Below the pieces are notes generated by a model that was not told the DNA's origin, did not search any database, and saw only the letters and a list, made by a program, of their open reading frames with translations. 64,000 bases of DNA from Russula earlei. Taxonomy: Eukaryota; Basidiomycota; Agaricomycetes; Russulales; Russulaceae. Positions 35,822 to 47,856 of the stretch are shown here, in pieces; the first letter of the stretch is position 1; each line of letters begins with the position of its first letter. Position numbers and translations under genes: made by a program. The stretch is from NCBI GenBank assembly GCA_025769875.1, contig JAGFNK010000003.1, positions 1 through 64,000 on the forward strand, given 5' to 3'.

Positions 35822-37196
35822 ATGGGCGTCCAGAAAGAGCCCGGTCAGAAAGGCGTCAGTTGGTCTAACATTGCCGTCGGTACGTACTCTTTTCCACCTC
35901 GTCTCATCGTTACTTGACCCACGCGCGACAGGCGCAATCATGAACATGGTATGTATTCTTCCCCTTAATATCCCTTGAGAGGGCCTAACAATGTTACCGT
36001 TCAATGTCTACTCCCTAGTTTGTAAGCCATTTTCAAGGCCATGCGTATCTATGAACTAATCGCTCTCGCATTCCAGGAGGCAAGTTGGACAGCAAAGTTT
36101 GCCAAAGTCCGGCCACTGACCCGTAGCGCCCCCAGGTCACGACTCTTGGCCAACCTCTGGAGGTGGTAAAGACCCAAATGGCTGCGAACCGGTCGCAAAC
36201 GATGGTTCAGGCGTTACAATCCGTTTGGGCTCGTGGCGGCTTTCTCGGCTTTTTCCAAGGTCTCATTCCATGGGTACGGATGACCACTTTTAAACGATCT
36301 GACGACCTTCACCCCTCACGCCGAGTTGATCCAAGGCGTGGATCGAAGCTTCGACCAAAGGTGGCGTGCTTCTCTTCACCGCGTCGGAAATCGAGACGGC
36401 TACGGCGGCCATGGGTATCAACCCAGCTGCTGCCGGCCTCCTTGGCGGGATGGGGGGCGGTATCGCACAGTCATATGCTACCATGGGTCAGTCTAGAGGA
36501 AATAGGCCATATTTTAGATTCGCTCTAATCCACGTCTTCTAGGATTTACGACCAGCATGAAAACCGCGGAAATCACTCGTCATAAACAAGCTGCTGCGGG
36601 TGTCAAGCCGCCTTCAACATGGGCATTGTTCTTCGAGATCTTTCGAAAAGAGGGCATACGTGGCGTCAACAAGGGTGTCAATGCCGTTGCCGTACGCCAG
36701 TGCACAAACTGGGGCTCTCGGCACGTATAATATCTTTGTGATCAATGTGCTGGAGAGCCTGACCTTTGGCTCAGCATCGGTTTTACCCGATTTACGGAGT
36801 CATCGATTCGGAAGGTTCGCGGTAAGGAGGAGGGTCAATCCCTCGGTGTTTTAGACAAGATGTTTTCTTCGTCTGTGGGTGGTGCACTTGCTACGTGGAA
36901 CCAGCCCATCGAAGTTATTCGCGTTGAGGTAGCTCGTCGGTTAGCTCCGCTATGTCCCGTGCTCACCTTGATTGCAGATGCAAAATATGTCAAAGGAGGC
37001 GACGGCCTCTGCTAACCGCCCGGCGAAGCTAACGATTTTCAATACGTTTGGGTACATCTATAAAGAGAATGGCATCAAAGGTCTCTATCGTGGGGTCACT
37101 CCCCGAATCGGACTTGGGATCTGGCAGACTATCTGCATGGTTTCATTTGCGGATTATGTCAAGGATTGGGTAAAAGGGAACCAGAAAAAGATATGA
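35822..37196 (+). CDS. YHM2: mitochondrial carrier YHM2 (citrate/oxoglutarate)
   Basis: Inner-membrane carrier of the SLC25 family that exchanges citrate and 2-oxoglutarate, and was first known as a mitochondrial-DNA-associated protein. It starts [20 protein letters not shown]. The N-terminal motif [20 protein letters not shown] needs two 3-nt microexons (36019-36021 and 36077-36079). It continues [97 protein letters not shown]. Carrier repeats are recognisable by family ([15 protein letters not shown]). The junction after NWGSRH (donor 36725, acceptor 36774) is out of register by one or two bases with the next coding block ([14 protein letters not shown]), suggesting an indel. One intron has a GCAAGT donor. 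Confidence 0.88.
36019..36021 (+). other. YHM2: 3-nt microexon (TTT, Phe) of YHM2
   Basis: Flanked by a 70-nt intron (35949-36018, gtatgt...cctag) and a 55-nt intron (36022-36076, gtaagc...tccag). It supplies the residue between NM and E in the conserved N-terminal block. Confidence 0.75.
36077..36079 (+). other. YHM2: 3-nt microexon (GAG, Glu) of YHM2
   Basis: Flanked by the 55-nt intron 36022-36076 and a 56-nt GC-AG intron (36080-36135, gcaagt...cccag). It supplies the invariant Glu of [11 protein letters not shown]. Confidence 0.75.
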
Positions 37197-37306
37197 TAGA
37201 GATATAATAGATTATTACAACAACACCAATAATACCCCTGACCCGTCACGTGCTCGTCGTTCTTAGTGTTACCCTTGCCTACCCCCACCGACCGCATACG
37301 CATATC

Positions 37307-38343
37307 ATGGCACTGCCATCATCCCCCAAGTCGGCGAGGAATCCCCTTCTGCTTGCATATCTTGCCCAACTTTCACAACATCCGTTGCGCACCAAGGCGC
37401 TAACAACCGGTGAGCGCCGCCGAACCGAACCTTCATTCTGTCCCGAAACCTCACGTCCACGTCCTTCTTCCACAAAGGGACGCTCTGCTTCCTACAAGAG
37501 GTGCTTGGCTCCCATCTGGCCGGCGTCTCCGCCCGTCGCCCTCCCAAGGACGCGCCCCTCTACTCCCACGTCCTCGCACGCGCCAAGGTCGACGCACGCG
37601 CGGTGAAGATGGCGCTCTACGGCTTCCTCGTCTCGGCGCCCCTCAGCCACGTCCTCGTCGGCCAGCTGCAGAAGGCTTTCGCGGGCAGGACCGGGCGCGC
37701 GGCGAAGCTCGGTCAGGTCGTCGCCAGCAACGTGATCGTCTCGCCCATTCAGACCTTCTGTGGGTTTCCTTTTTTTCTTTCTTTCTTTCTTTCGGACGCG
37801 TCCGTCGTTGAAACTTGTCTGATTTTTTTTTTTTTTTTTTTTCATCTTCATCTTCAAGTCTATCTTGCGTCCTTGTCCGTAATCGGCGGCGCCAAATCGT
37901 GGAATGAGGTCCAGAGGACCGTCAAGGCAGGCTTTTTACCCGTCCTCAAGGTTCGCTTGTTCTTCTCAGGCTGTTTCCTCCCCCCTTCTGATCTCTCCGT
38001 CGTCTCATCACGCCAGGTCATGTGGGTCAGCTCCCCGCTGTCTATCGCGTTTGCTCAGAATTTCCTCTCCCCCGAGGTGTGTGACCACGCCCCAGACGCC
38101 CCCGCACGAGATATTGATCAACTGTGACTTGTGACACTATCCAGCTATGGGTGCCGTTTTTCAATTTGGTTTCGTTTGTGCTCGGAGTGAGTTGATGCTG
38201 TCGTGTCGCCGTGCGGTGCTATCTTTGCAAGCTGATGTTTTTTTTTTCCCCAACAGACGTATTTCAATACCAAGATGAAGCGGCAAATCGGCAAACCGAC
38301 AAAGAAGAAGGATGATGATGATGGTGATGATAAGGACCAATGA
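37307..38343 (+). CDS. PMP22/Mpv17-family membrane protein
   Basis: Six exons, about 220 residues, starting MALPSSPKSARNPLLLAYLA. Family features: LAQLSQHPLRTKALTTG near the N-terminus, KMALYGFLVSAPLSHVL, the FLPVLKVMWVSSPLSIAFAQ region, and ELWVPFFNLVSFVLGTYFNT at the end, followed by a basic and acidic tail (KKKDDDDGDDKDQ). Four hydrophobic segments fit the Mpv17/PMP22 fold found in peroxisomal or inner mitochondrial membranes. The FFNLVSFVLGTYFNT ending is closest to the peroxisomal (PXMP2-like) members. The third intron contains long TTTC and T17 tracts (37770-37850). Confidence 0.85.
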
Positions 38344-39286
38344 TTACTAGGCGTGGGCGTGGCGTGTGGTTAGCTAGGTTGATTTATATCTCACAGGCTT
38401 GTTGTAGGTCGATGACTGGATATCCGGCTAAAGCGTGGACTGACGCCTAAGCGGGCATTAACCTGTGTGAACAAGCAATTCTGACCTTGGAATTGCCCCC
38501 TCCACGCCCCTAACCATCCAGCGCAGCCTGCTGGATCTTTCCAATCCACTCCATGAACCCGGCAGTAGCGGTCCTCTCTCTCTCGCATCGAGCGAGCCCA
38601 CATCTCAGACTGACGTCTGGTGGCTCACACCGCCGCGCGGATCGATCGCCACGCCACGCCACGTTTCGGTTACCGGACACAGGGCATCGTGCTTCTACGT
38701 ATCATTCCGTCGTCGAACATTCATCCTCTCAAACTCGTCCGGGGCTTTTGTCACATCCTGTCGTCCCGGAGTTGTGGCTGCTGGACTGGACGGCGTGACT
38801 AGTTTCGGATCTCAACAGTGGCGCCGCGGCGCCCCAACCAATACCAATGGGTAAAGCCCAGCGAGCCCAATCAGCAGTGGCGAGCTGGGAGTTTGTTTGC
38901 CGAACATCAAGGGAGCCAGGATCACTCCAACCTTAAAGTTCCTCCACGTAATTTGCATCGTTTCGATTCGATGTTCATCTCGGCGCCTATGTACCACGTC
39001 ACATGTCGAGCCGGTGCGCCCAAGTAGCGCCGTACGACAATCTAATAAGTGACTTGATTGCCGCCCGGGATAATATGCGGGACGTGGACATCTTCAAGTT
39101 CGATTAGCGTACCCCGGGCCATTATATATACTCCGGCCATCTGAACCAGGCTTCTGTTTTCTCTGATGGTGGCACCTTTGTGCGATCATTCACTCGTCTT
39201 TACCAATCGGGGAATGAAACGGCAACTTCCTTTTTACAATTCGGTGACTAGGAGGTTGCGTGTAGACTCTCCGATTCGAATGTGTC
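38344..39286. other. intergenic region between convergent genes
   Basis: 943 bp between the 3' ends of the PMP22-like gene and TRS85. It contains a perfect 14-bp palindrome ggcgccgcggcgcc (about 38820-38833) and a TATA-like attatatatactcc (39121-39134) that precedes only a short frame. No gene can be supported. Confidence 0.45.
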
Positions 39287-42200
39287 TTAACATTTCATGG
39301 CCGATGCGTGTAGTGAAACAAAGTCTTGCGATGGTGGTGCACTGGCTACCACGGTGACAGAAGGCCGATGGACTTCGGAAGGTTTCTCCAAGTAACGGTA
39401 GATGGTCCGCCAACTCGAATCAACCATTTGTCCAACCTCGACTTCTAGTTGCCAGCCCTCAAGGGAGTATGTGTCCGGGCGCGTGACAAGTAGGGTTGGA
39501 GTGAGGGTGACGTGCTGCATCGGCTCAAGCATCCCGCGGAATGTAAGACGGCCGATCCAAGACGGCGGTGACAGGTCTCTGAATGATGGCAACACAACAA
39601 CAGTCAAGCAGTAATCACCAAATGAATGAGCGAGCGAAGGCGCACTTGGTACCCGATGGATCGTAAGCTGTTGCCTCTGATGCTAACTTCAGAGTATACT
39701 TGGAGGGGCAAGTCAAGGAGAGGTTCCTTAAAACCAGCGCCACGGGGACGTGGCACGACCTATGAGTATGGTGAGATAAGGATAAGTCTTTGAAACCATA
39801 TAAAATTTGACAGACGTTTTGGAGAAGTTATGATTGATGATACCGGGCTCAACGATGGTCAGGAGGATGGGATTCATCTCGGCGTTCCATTCGCATGCTC
39901 GTATGGACTCGAGAATCATTGATTTTTCCCTTTGCGTCTCCACATACATGCTGCGTTTCACCTTCATTTCCTGAACCTCTTTAATGACAGCATTAAGCGC
40001 GCCGTGCCCTGCTCCGACAATAGCCCCCGATATGAGGACAATGGCCAGACCTCCCGCTAGAAGGAATATCCCAAAATAGAAGAACGTCCAGTGACTGCGG
40101 GTGATATAACGGAAAGATGAAGGGGTGAAGAGCAGGAGAGATATAAGGATGTTGGGTCAGCAACTCGCGTGCAACCATATTCCGACGGCATTGATGAAGC
40201 AAAGACATAATCCGAACTTGTCTGGATAGGATAACCGGCGGTCTAAGACCATATTACAGTCAGACTCGTCATGAATAACAACCTAAGTTACGGACCTCGC
40301 TTAAATAACTGCAGTTTATACTTAATGGTGGTGGTGGGTTTTCCACTACGGCTTGCCCCTTTAGCACTTTCGCAAGGCTTCCTATTACAAACTGGAAGGT
40401 ATCGTTGAAATTGGGGATATCGTCCCGCGGGTTCACACCAATCAGAGATCGGAAGCTTTGACTTGGGAGGAGATTGTCGCTGGATGTCGTTTAGCAGCGT
40501 GTACCTGAGGGATGGGGGATAACTCACTGCTTAGAACTCGTGAGGGATTTGCATGACCATGTCGGACTTAGTGTTACCATCTGGGGCACAACAACAGAAG
40601 CAGGAAGGGTAATGTTCCGAACCTCTAAGATAGAAGTAAAAAAATTCTCCAATGTTGGTCCAGCTTGAAATGTTAATGACGCTGAGAGCAGCGGACGGAC
40701 TTCAAAGGACTGTGCTATCCTAACGCAGTGAAATCCATGACCATGACCCTAGAAACGGAGCGCCATCGGTATGAATATGGATGAGTGTAACCAAGGTATG
40801 GCCTACCTCTCGGAATGTGAGAAGGAGACAGAGCTCTTGCTCGCCCAGTCTATTTGCGTGAAGTACAAAAGGAATTTCGAAGCTGGCTCCTGGGATTAGT
40901 ATCGAGTCATCCACAGAAGACCATTGTATTTTATAGGGCGTCCTAGGGAGCAGAGAATTGTTGTCCGAATCAAAGGTCTCGGAACCAAGTGCAGAGGTTT
41001 CCACTATAAGTCATTGAGCACGGAAGACTGAGAAATGGCGACATTAGAGGCGTACCAGTGTCTCGATCGCGAAATTCCCCAAACCAGAATTCGTCATCAT
41101 CTCCGCCAATCAGCCAGATGTCGCCGATTGCCTGAGTACCGATATTCGACAGCCATATGCGCATTGGCCTGCACTCCCCATGATAGAGCACCAATTGACT
41201 GTCCTCAAAGAACTGAGCAGACAGTCGCTGAGCGGCATCTTCGACCTCGACTGTGGCCATAGTGTCGGGCGCATATACCTTATTTTGTCGTTGGTGGGGA
41301 GTGTCCTGAAGTCTCCGACCTCGCGATCCTAAAAATTCACTCGCGGGAAGGAGCGAAAGGAATACATATGAGACATGTGAGATTTGCAAGGTCATTGGTT
41401 GTCTTGCCAGAATTGACAGTGGGATCTTATGCCGAGAAAATTAGCTCGTGATGGGTGATAGAACGAGTTGGCGGTGTTCACCGTGCGGGATTCCTTTGGG
41501 TCTAGGATGATCTCATCCAAGATCTCGACATTAACGAAATCTGGGGTCCCTTCGGAGCCGGTTGGAAGCCTCGTTACGATAACAGTCAAGTTTGACATAT
41601 TTACTTCTGTGTTGAATGGATTTTGAACGACAAGGTCCACCCAGAACGGCTCTATATACTTTCAGCAAACGAAGAGATAGACTATTGCACACCCACCATT
41701 GACGGTCGCCTTTCCTGTATGATGGAGAGCCTCTTTACCTCTGGTTCTCCAGAACGACGTCCAACTATCTTCCCGTGATTGCCAGGTTAGTGGATCTCCA
41801 CCCACTGTATTCCCAGGTATCCGCACTCTAGTGAGACGTGGATTGAAGAATGTCACTGGGAGAGTCAAGTCTGTTGTATGGAACTCTGATCCGGATGTGT
41901 CTTTCAGGTGCTGCCTTCAAGTCAGTCATCGAACCTATGGACATATAAGATTGCGCACCTGGAAGGCAACTCGAAAATCCTCCAAGAAAATTTTGTCCAT
42001 CGCGTGATTTTTGGAAATTTCCGGCGGCGCATTATCAGACGGGTGTGTCGGATAGGACGACCTTCCTAGAAGCGATAAAAAAAATTGAACAGCCTGCCGA
42101 ACGTCGCCAGTCGTATAGTCGAGACGCCCTTAACGACAAAGTGTCAGCCCCTTTACGATATTAAACCAACGTAAGTACCCAACGCATGCTCTAAACCTGG

Positions 42201-44290
42201 GAGGATCCCGTCAAATCGTGTTGACGCCTGCATCTCAATACCTTCTGCGTCCCAAAACGAAGGTGACAAATTCTTCTCGGGGGAAGCGTTATAAAGTCCA
42301 TACGCCTTCCGCAGAAAATATATGGTGAGAGGTTTCTGCTCGATTCTATCAGCGATGTATAACGTCGAACTGAGCAATCGATCGTACAATCCCCGACTTC
42401 TCGAGACGGGTTGCGGCTAAGAGGAACCAAAGCGCAGCTCGTCGATGGGACAACCTTCGAACACTGAGATGCGCAGCTTGTGCAAGCAAAAGAGCGGATG
42501 GCGGCTCCTCCGCCTTGGATATCATGCGTTATTATGCAGAGAAGATGTGGCCGTCCACGTTGTATTTACGCACCGATGAGGCTGCCCAGACCAGCCATCT
42601 GTCTCCTTCAAGGGGACTTGTTAAAAAACCGGCACTGCCCTCCCAGCGTACAGCATACGTCAGCGAACGTAGTTGAGCCAAGGCTGATGGTTCTAGGCCG
42701 GGCTCGGAGGATGTGATTGTGGAGAGTGCTTGCATGACATGAAGGTTAACCGCAGGGGATGGAGAAAGGAGTAATGGGAGCATTTCCTTCAAAACAAGAC
42801 AGCTGAGTACTTTTATCTTTCCTGCATACGTCAGTGTATCCTACCGATCCGCCCTTCCCGTCTTTCTTTAGCACTTCCCATACGCTGACTGCTAGTTTCA
42901 GGTCGCCCAATACAGTAGCAAATTCAGCTAGCCGTCTTTGCTGACTAGGAGGATGTCCCCCGGCAGGAATGCTAGTTACTGAAGATTGCGGCCATGACCG
43001 AGCTCCAGATTGGGCAGAAGAAACGGACGAAGCAGGTGTCTGTGGAGGTGCAGGCGATGCGGCCCCAGTACCAAAGAGACGGCGGGTTGAGGAAAAAAGA
43101 CGCGAGGGCAGCCGTCGCGTTGAGGTAAACTGGACAGATATACGGATAAACAGACGGTCCAAGTATGCGAGAAGAGGGGGTCACATTTTCGTTCCAATCT
43201 GCAACACATTTTTCCATCCAGGGAACAAGGCTCATCGAAACGAATTCCCGAACGAACTTGGCAGTTTGCTGGATGTCCTGCTCACTCATGCGAAGCGCGT
43301 TCATTTCGTAGGTGAATAAAGACGCCGAACTTGGTTTTGACTCTGTATCGGCGGACGGGTCAGGGGTGTTCAGCAATGATTGTGGTATTGGTGGTAGCCG
43401 CAAAGGTGCGATAGGAACCGGGACAGGTGGGGGTGGTGGTGAGGGAAGCTCGAGAGGAAGAAGATAGCTATGTAAACCATACTGCTTTTTTACGGCGTTG
43501 AAGAGTGCATTTGCTCTTTACGACGTGAGTAGATGAAAATGGACATGGAAGACCACGCACTCTTCATCCGACAAGGGTGAATTTCCCGGATGGACAATCA
43601 AGGAGTATCGTAAATGTGTGTTGTCCACCCATGAAGGGAGTTCTATAGGGCGAGCATGCAGCTGCGCCAAGGTCTGCAGCGGATTGGGCAGCATAGTGGA
43701 AACGGCCAATACAACTGTAACGGAGTGGAGGATTTATATCAAGCTGGGATTCATGGCCGACATCAAGGAGCACACACTCGCAACTGGATGATTCCATCCC
43801 TCGTGCTTCGACGGAATGTGGTCTCCCTCTATGCATTGGCGCAAGTCGTTCCACCAAGGGGTCCTTAGGTTGTTGGCTCTGTCGTTCTCGACAGCGGCTC
43901 GCTCTGCTCGTTCCCAGTCTTCTAACCACCTCACACATCTGCTTGATATACGAGCGCTGATCCAGTCTATTGTTCTTCCTGCGCGTTGTTCTTCGTCCTC
44001 ACGGCATCCCTCCTCGACTTCCAGCAAGTCTGAGAAACGCAAGGCGAAGGATTGGAGAGGCACTGGTGTTAATGATGTTGTCCTCGTCGTGACTGAGAAG
44101 AGCACGTGAGTCCGTAATCAATATCTCGAACGAGACATGTCTCACCCTGTGGGAGAGGAGAAAACGATTGCAGGACTCGGGGCAGTGGAGGTAGGGACAA
44201 TGAGGATAGAAGATCAACTAAATCGGAGGAAGAAATTATGCATATATGAGGGCTAAGCGAGGGCGGAAGAAGAGACGCAACCCGTGCCAT
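39287..44290 (-). CDS. TRS85: TRAPPIII subunit TRS85/TRAPPC8
   Basis: A very long gene of about 1300 residues in 15 or more exons. It starts MARVASLLPPSLSPHICIIS. Recognisable blocks are LPSWVDNTHLRYSLIVHPGN, RMSEQDIQQTAKFVREFVSM, SRLFSSTRRLFG, RRLAEFATVLGDLKLAVSVW, EMLPLLLSPSPAVNLHVMQA, AEEPPSALLLAQAAHLSVRR, TIYFLRKAYGLYNASPEKNL and LSPSFWDAEG. The C-terminal third is beta-rich. It is the specific subunit that directs the TRAPP complex, as GEF for Ypt1/Rab1, to autophagosome and early secretory membranes. Individual exons in 39287-42100 are assigned by frame and composition only. The first intron begins after PLPQ (GTGAGA). Confidence 0.8.
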
Positions 44291-44531
44291 TGCCCGGGCA
44301 ACTTTGTCGTCTCGTTGCTCCTGAGTTCAACAGTCGAGGAGGACGTCTTCGGTGCCGCGTCATTACACGCTCGAAACGCACGCGCGTTACATAACTCAAT
44401 CGTTGTACGCCCCCGAATCGATTGATGAGTGGATGGGAAATACAACGGTACAAAAAAGGGACCATACAACAGTCAGACACAGGATATACAACATGCTCAT
44501 CTCGCATCTGATATCGAGAAAACGAGAATAC

Positions 44532-45336
44532 TCAAAAACCAGTAAGTATATCACCCAACAAAAGACCACCTGCGAGAGCACCGAGGAAAGGCAAGGCAGA
44601 ACTTGTGGAAGGGCCTCCACGGCGGTAGTCCCCATAACCGTAGCCATAACCGCTGCCGTATCCTGGACCGTACGCAGCATATGGGTTACCCGCCGGTGGC
44701 AAATACTGAGGTGGTGGGGGCCCTCCCTGGTAGTATTGTTGGTTGTAGAGGGCTTGCTGTGCCTCATATTGTGCACGCTTCGCCTTCAATAGCTCTATCT
44801 GCTGGCGGCGCGCCTCTGCCTCAGCCTAAGAAATGAATTGATAAGAGACCGGGAAATCATGGCGCATAAGTTGTACGCACCCTAGCCCGCTCCTTCTTCA
44901 AGGCTTCGCGCTCCTCTTTGGTACCGATTGCCTTGTCCTTGAGCTTTCCAAAGAATCCTCGCTTCTCCTTCTCCTTCTCCTTTCCTTTCTTAGAAGAGAC
45001 ACGTGGGGCGTTGTCGGCGTCTTTTACCACGCTGTCACTTTCTAGACCGTTGAAGGAGTGGCGGCGAGGCTTGGAGGCGGGAGATTCTTGCCCTCGATCA
45101 ATGCTTCCGACTTTCTCTTTGACGTCTGGGTGCTCTAACAGGTATTGTTCATCCTCATACGGATGCACCCAGATTCTACGAACGGGATCGGCTTTGGTGT
45201 CCACCTTTAGAGCGTGTATCAGTATCGATGCGGCATTGGGATGGCAAGTAATATCACGTACGTAGAATGGATGATTAGAGTTCGGGTCGAACTGTTCAAT
45301 CCAGCCGTAGGGAAGAGGGGGTAGTTCTGAGCTCAT
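44532..45336 (-). CDS. protein with WW-like N-terminus and Tyr/Gly-rich tail
   Basis: Two exons and about 240 residues. The start is MSSELPPLPYGWIEQFDPNS; ELPPLPYGWIEQFDPNSNHPFYVRD resembles a WW domain start (LPxGW...FYV). A helical, charged middle follows, with a Lys/Glu-rich run (KKGKEKEKEKRGFFGKLKDK). After the intron come an Ala/Glu/Gln helix, a Pro/Gly/Tyr-rich stretch (NPYAAYGPGYGSGYGYGYGD) and a hydrophobic C-terminus (LPFLGALAGGLLLGDILTGF) that could insert into a membrane. Similar basidiomycete proteins are of unknown function. The layout (WW plus glycine/tyrosine-rich tail anchor) is unusual. A GTG-started extension upstream to 45366 was not used. Confidence 0.7.
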
Positions 45337-45716
45337 GATAGAATATGACTGATGCAGAGATGACACGAGCTTCCCTTTCCCCTTTTTATTATAAACGGGA
45401 ACGCCACTGGCCGCGCAAGGTCACGTGAGAGCAGTTACGCCTCCCATTAATGCTGTGCCTGGTGGTGTCAAGATCGTCGGTCATCCCGGCGATAACAGGC
45501 AGTGGCACAGCCGTCCAGCGCACCCTTTACTAACCGTCGCTTAACCCCCCCACCGTACCATGGATCCGCAGCAGGAAGGCATGGTCGGTCACTCGCCCCA
45601 CTCATGAGCCGGACTCGGGCTGGCGGGGAACGCGCAAATGAAATGGCGGCAGATCCGCAGTAGAATTTGTCTCGACCGGACAGATTAAGGAACAATGCAG
45701 AAAGACTAGGAAGGTA
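45337..45716. other. intergenic region
   Basis: 380 bp between two minus-strand genes, with no supported feature. A frame at 45468-45695 has no motif. Confidence 0.45.
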
Positions 45717-46625
45717 TCATGACTGTCCACGGAGGTCACGTATCACCTCCTGTATTTTCCTGATTTTCTGGTCCGTAGGCATCTTGAAAAACCAGGTCTC
45801 AACAAATCAGACTTGCAAGTCATAAGCGTGCGACGAACCTCATAAAATGACCTCATTCTCTCCTTCCGACGAGCGTCGACGGCATGACGCTGAAGGAAAT
45901 TCTCAACGAACGAGGTAGTATCATTATCGTCATGCGCTTCATCACCATCAAACATGCTGCCCTCCCGATGCATGCTGGTGATGCCACTACTCCCCTCTCC
46001 TCGATGATGCACATGTTGTACTTTGGCAGGCACTTCTGCAACCGGATTGTCCCAACCGGATGCCCATACGTCCGGGGTAGGGGTCCAGTCTTCGGCAGGA
46101 GCACCCCAACCCCACCCATCGTCTTCGACAGGAGAGCTACTCCAATCGCCCCTTCGATTCGCCAGTTCTTCCTCCATTTTATCCAAAAAATCATGCATGG
46201 ACTCGGCTTCTTCACCCCGTTCAGCCGCTGCCAGTCCTCGGCGCCAAAAGGAGACGAGGTTCGGAGACAAGTCTGTCCAATGACTACGCTCTTGCTCAGC
46301 TCTTCTGAGGTTCGAAAGAATCTCGGACGTGAGCTTCCGCACGGCAGATGAGGAGGCATGCAGGCCGTAGGCCTCCGCCCTTGATTGATGTTGAGCTGAA
46401 CCCTCGTGGGTGACAGCTTGCTTGACAGTCATGACTTCTGCCTTGCAAATGTTACAAAGCCATTTCCCATTGCCCACATCTGTAAAATCTACATAGGACT
46501 CAGATTTTATCTTCTGGTATGACCATCAAATACAAAATGTACGCACTTTCCCGGTGATTAAAATGTGCAGCCACTCGTGGCATGCTTCATTGACGGTGAT
46601 ACGACTCCAAGGAATTCCGAACCGA
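45717..46625 (-). CDS. C2H2-like zinc-finger protein, unknown function
   Basis: The main exon encodes VGNGKWLCNICKAEVMTVKQ...THEGSAQHQSRAEAYG, a C-x2-C...H-x5-H arrangement like a U1-type (matrin-like) finger. An acidic, Trp-rich region follows (GWGWGAPAEDW), then a basic helix (VDARRKERMRSFYE). The last exon reads MPTDQKIRKIQEVIRDLRGQ. An upstream exon (VYRFGIPWSRITVNEACHEW, about 46545-46625) looks coding but has no in-frame ATG, so the true first exon is not found and the 5' boundary is uncertain. The Met at 46477 would lose that exon. Confidence 0.6.
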
Positions 46626-47856
46626 TACACTAGTGAATGCGTTGTAGAGTTGAGTTGAGAAGGGTATCTCGAAGAGGATCGATAGTGGAGCTCAGGAGCT
46701 TTGCCTGCCCGCTGCGGTGGCCTGCATCACCAGACGTTGAGGTTAATATAATGAACAAACGCCCGTGATCCCGTGCGAAGTCTTAAGTCATCCGGACCCC
46801 GGTCACTAAGGGTCACAATATTTGTCCACCACAAAATCCGTATTTGGCACGACTTGCTGGCGTGGCATATCTATAGCAAGGGAAGACCCAACGAGCATTA
46901 CATTACATTGCATTTGGTCATAAGGCAAAAGGCTTTCGTAAGATCCCCTGCTACACCCTAACTAGCGAACCTTCGGCAAGACAATCTATTACAATCCTGC
47001 TCACGTTTCGTTCGAGGCTTATTCAATTTCAAGTCAGTATCTTATTGTCAGACATGTGGCAACCGTTGTGGTGACGTGCCATGGTATCAAGCCTAGAACC
47101 AAGCGGATCACGTCAATTGCTTGTCGTCCAGGGTTCGGCAAGTTCATTTTCAGTAACGTTGTGGACACTAGGCAGACACCTTGGGCAATTGAACCCTTCC
47201 GCTGCATGGTGTCAAAGTGCCATGCACGACAACACAACGTGGAAACACCAATCAGGCGGGGAGTGTGTGTATCACTGAAAGTGGCATCAGAGGGGGCCGG
47301 GTCAAGTCAAGGCAGTGTCTGTGGGCAACCATCCTTCTCTGTCTACCCGCGGGGAACATAGCGGAGAACATGACATTGCCAACTTGATGCAGAAGCAACC
47401 CCTGAAGTTCGTTTGCTGCTGAGCGCTGATGCCGCATCTTATAGTTTCCTGTTCTCAATTGAACTCTGCATCATTACTCCCGTATCAGTGGAGCACCCAC
47501 TGGTTTCAGTTACACACAGTAATGATACCATCATACCACCACCACCAAGAGCGGCCCAACCATAACCGTGATCCCAATCTGAGCGCACTCAGCTTCCCAA
47601 CTCCTCAACACTAGATTAGTATAATCTACGAGCATGAGGAAGGAAAGTAACTGCCACCAAGACAGTTGACAAATCTAACGTCTACACACCAGGCGCATGA
47701 GACCGCTGGGAGATTGCGCGGTGGTGAATGAATAAAGGTGCCGCTGCGAATCGTGCCAGTGGTGCAGGCGAGCGCCACGCGAACCAATGTGATTGCCTCA
47801 TCGGCAACTCATAAGAAAGGTCGTACATTAACTTTATCACATCAGCCTCAATACGA
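46626..47856. other. gap without a recognised gene
   Basis: 1.2 kb containing the missing 5' end of the zinc-finger gene and the 3' flank of the LCCL gene. Several plus-strand frames of 60-100 codons show no motif. Confidence 0.4.

Noticed and set aside
38820..38833. 14-bp perfect palindrome ggcgccgcggcgcc
   Set aside because: Short, GC-only, alone and without an adjacent gene start; it could be chance.
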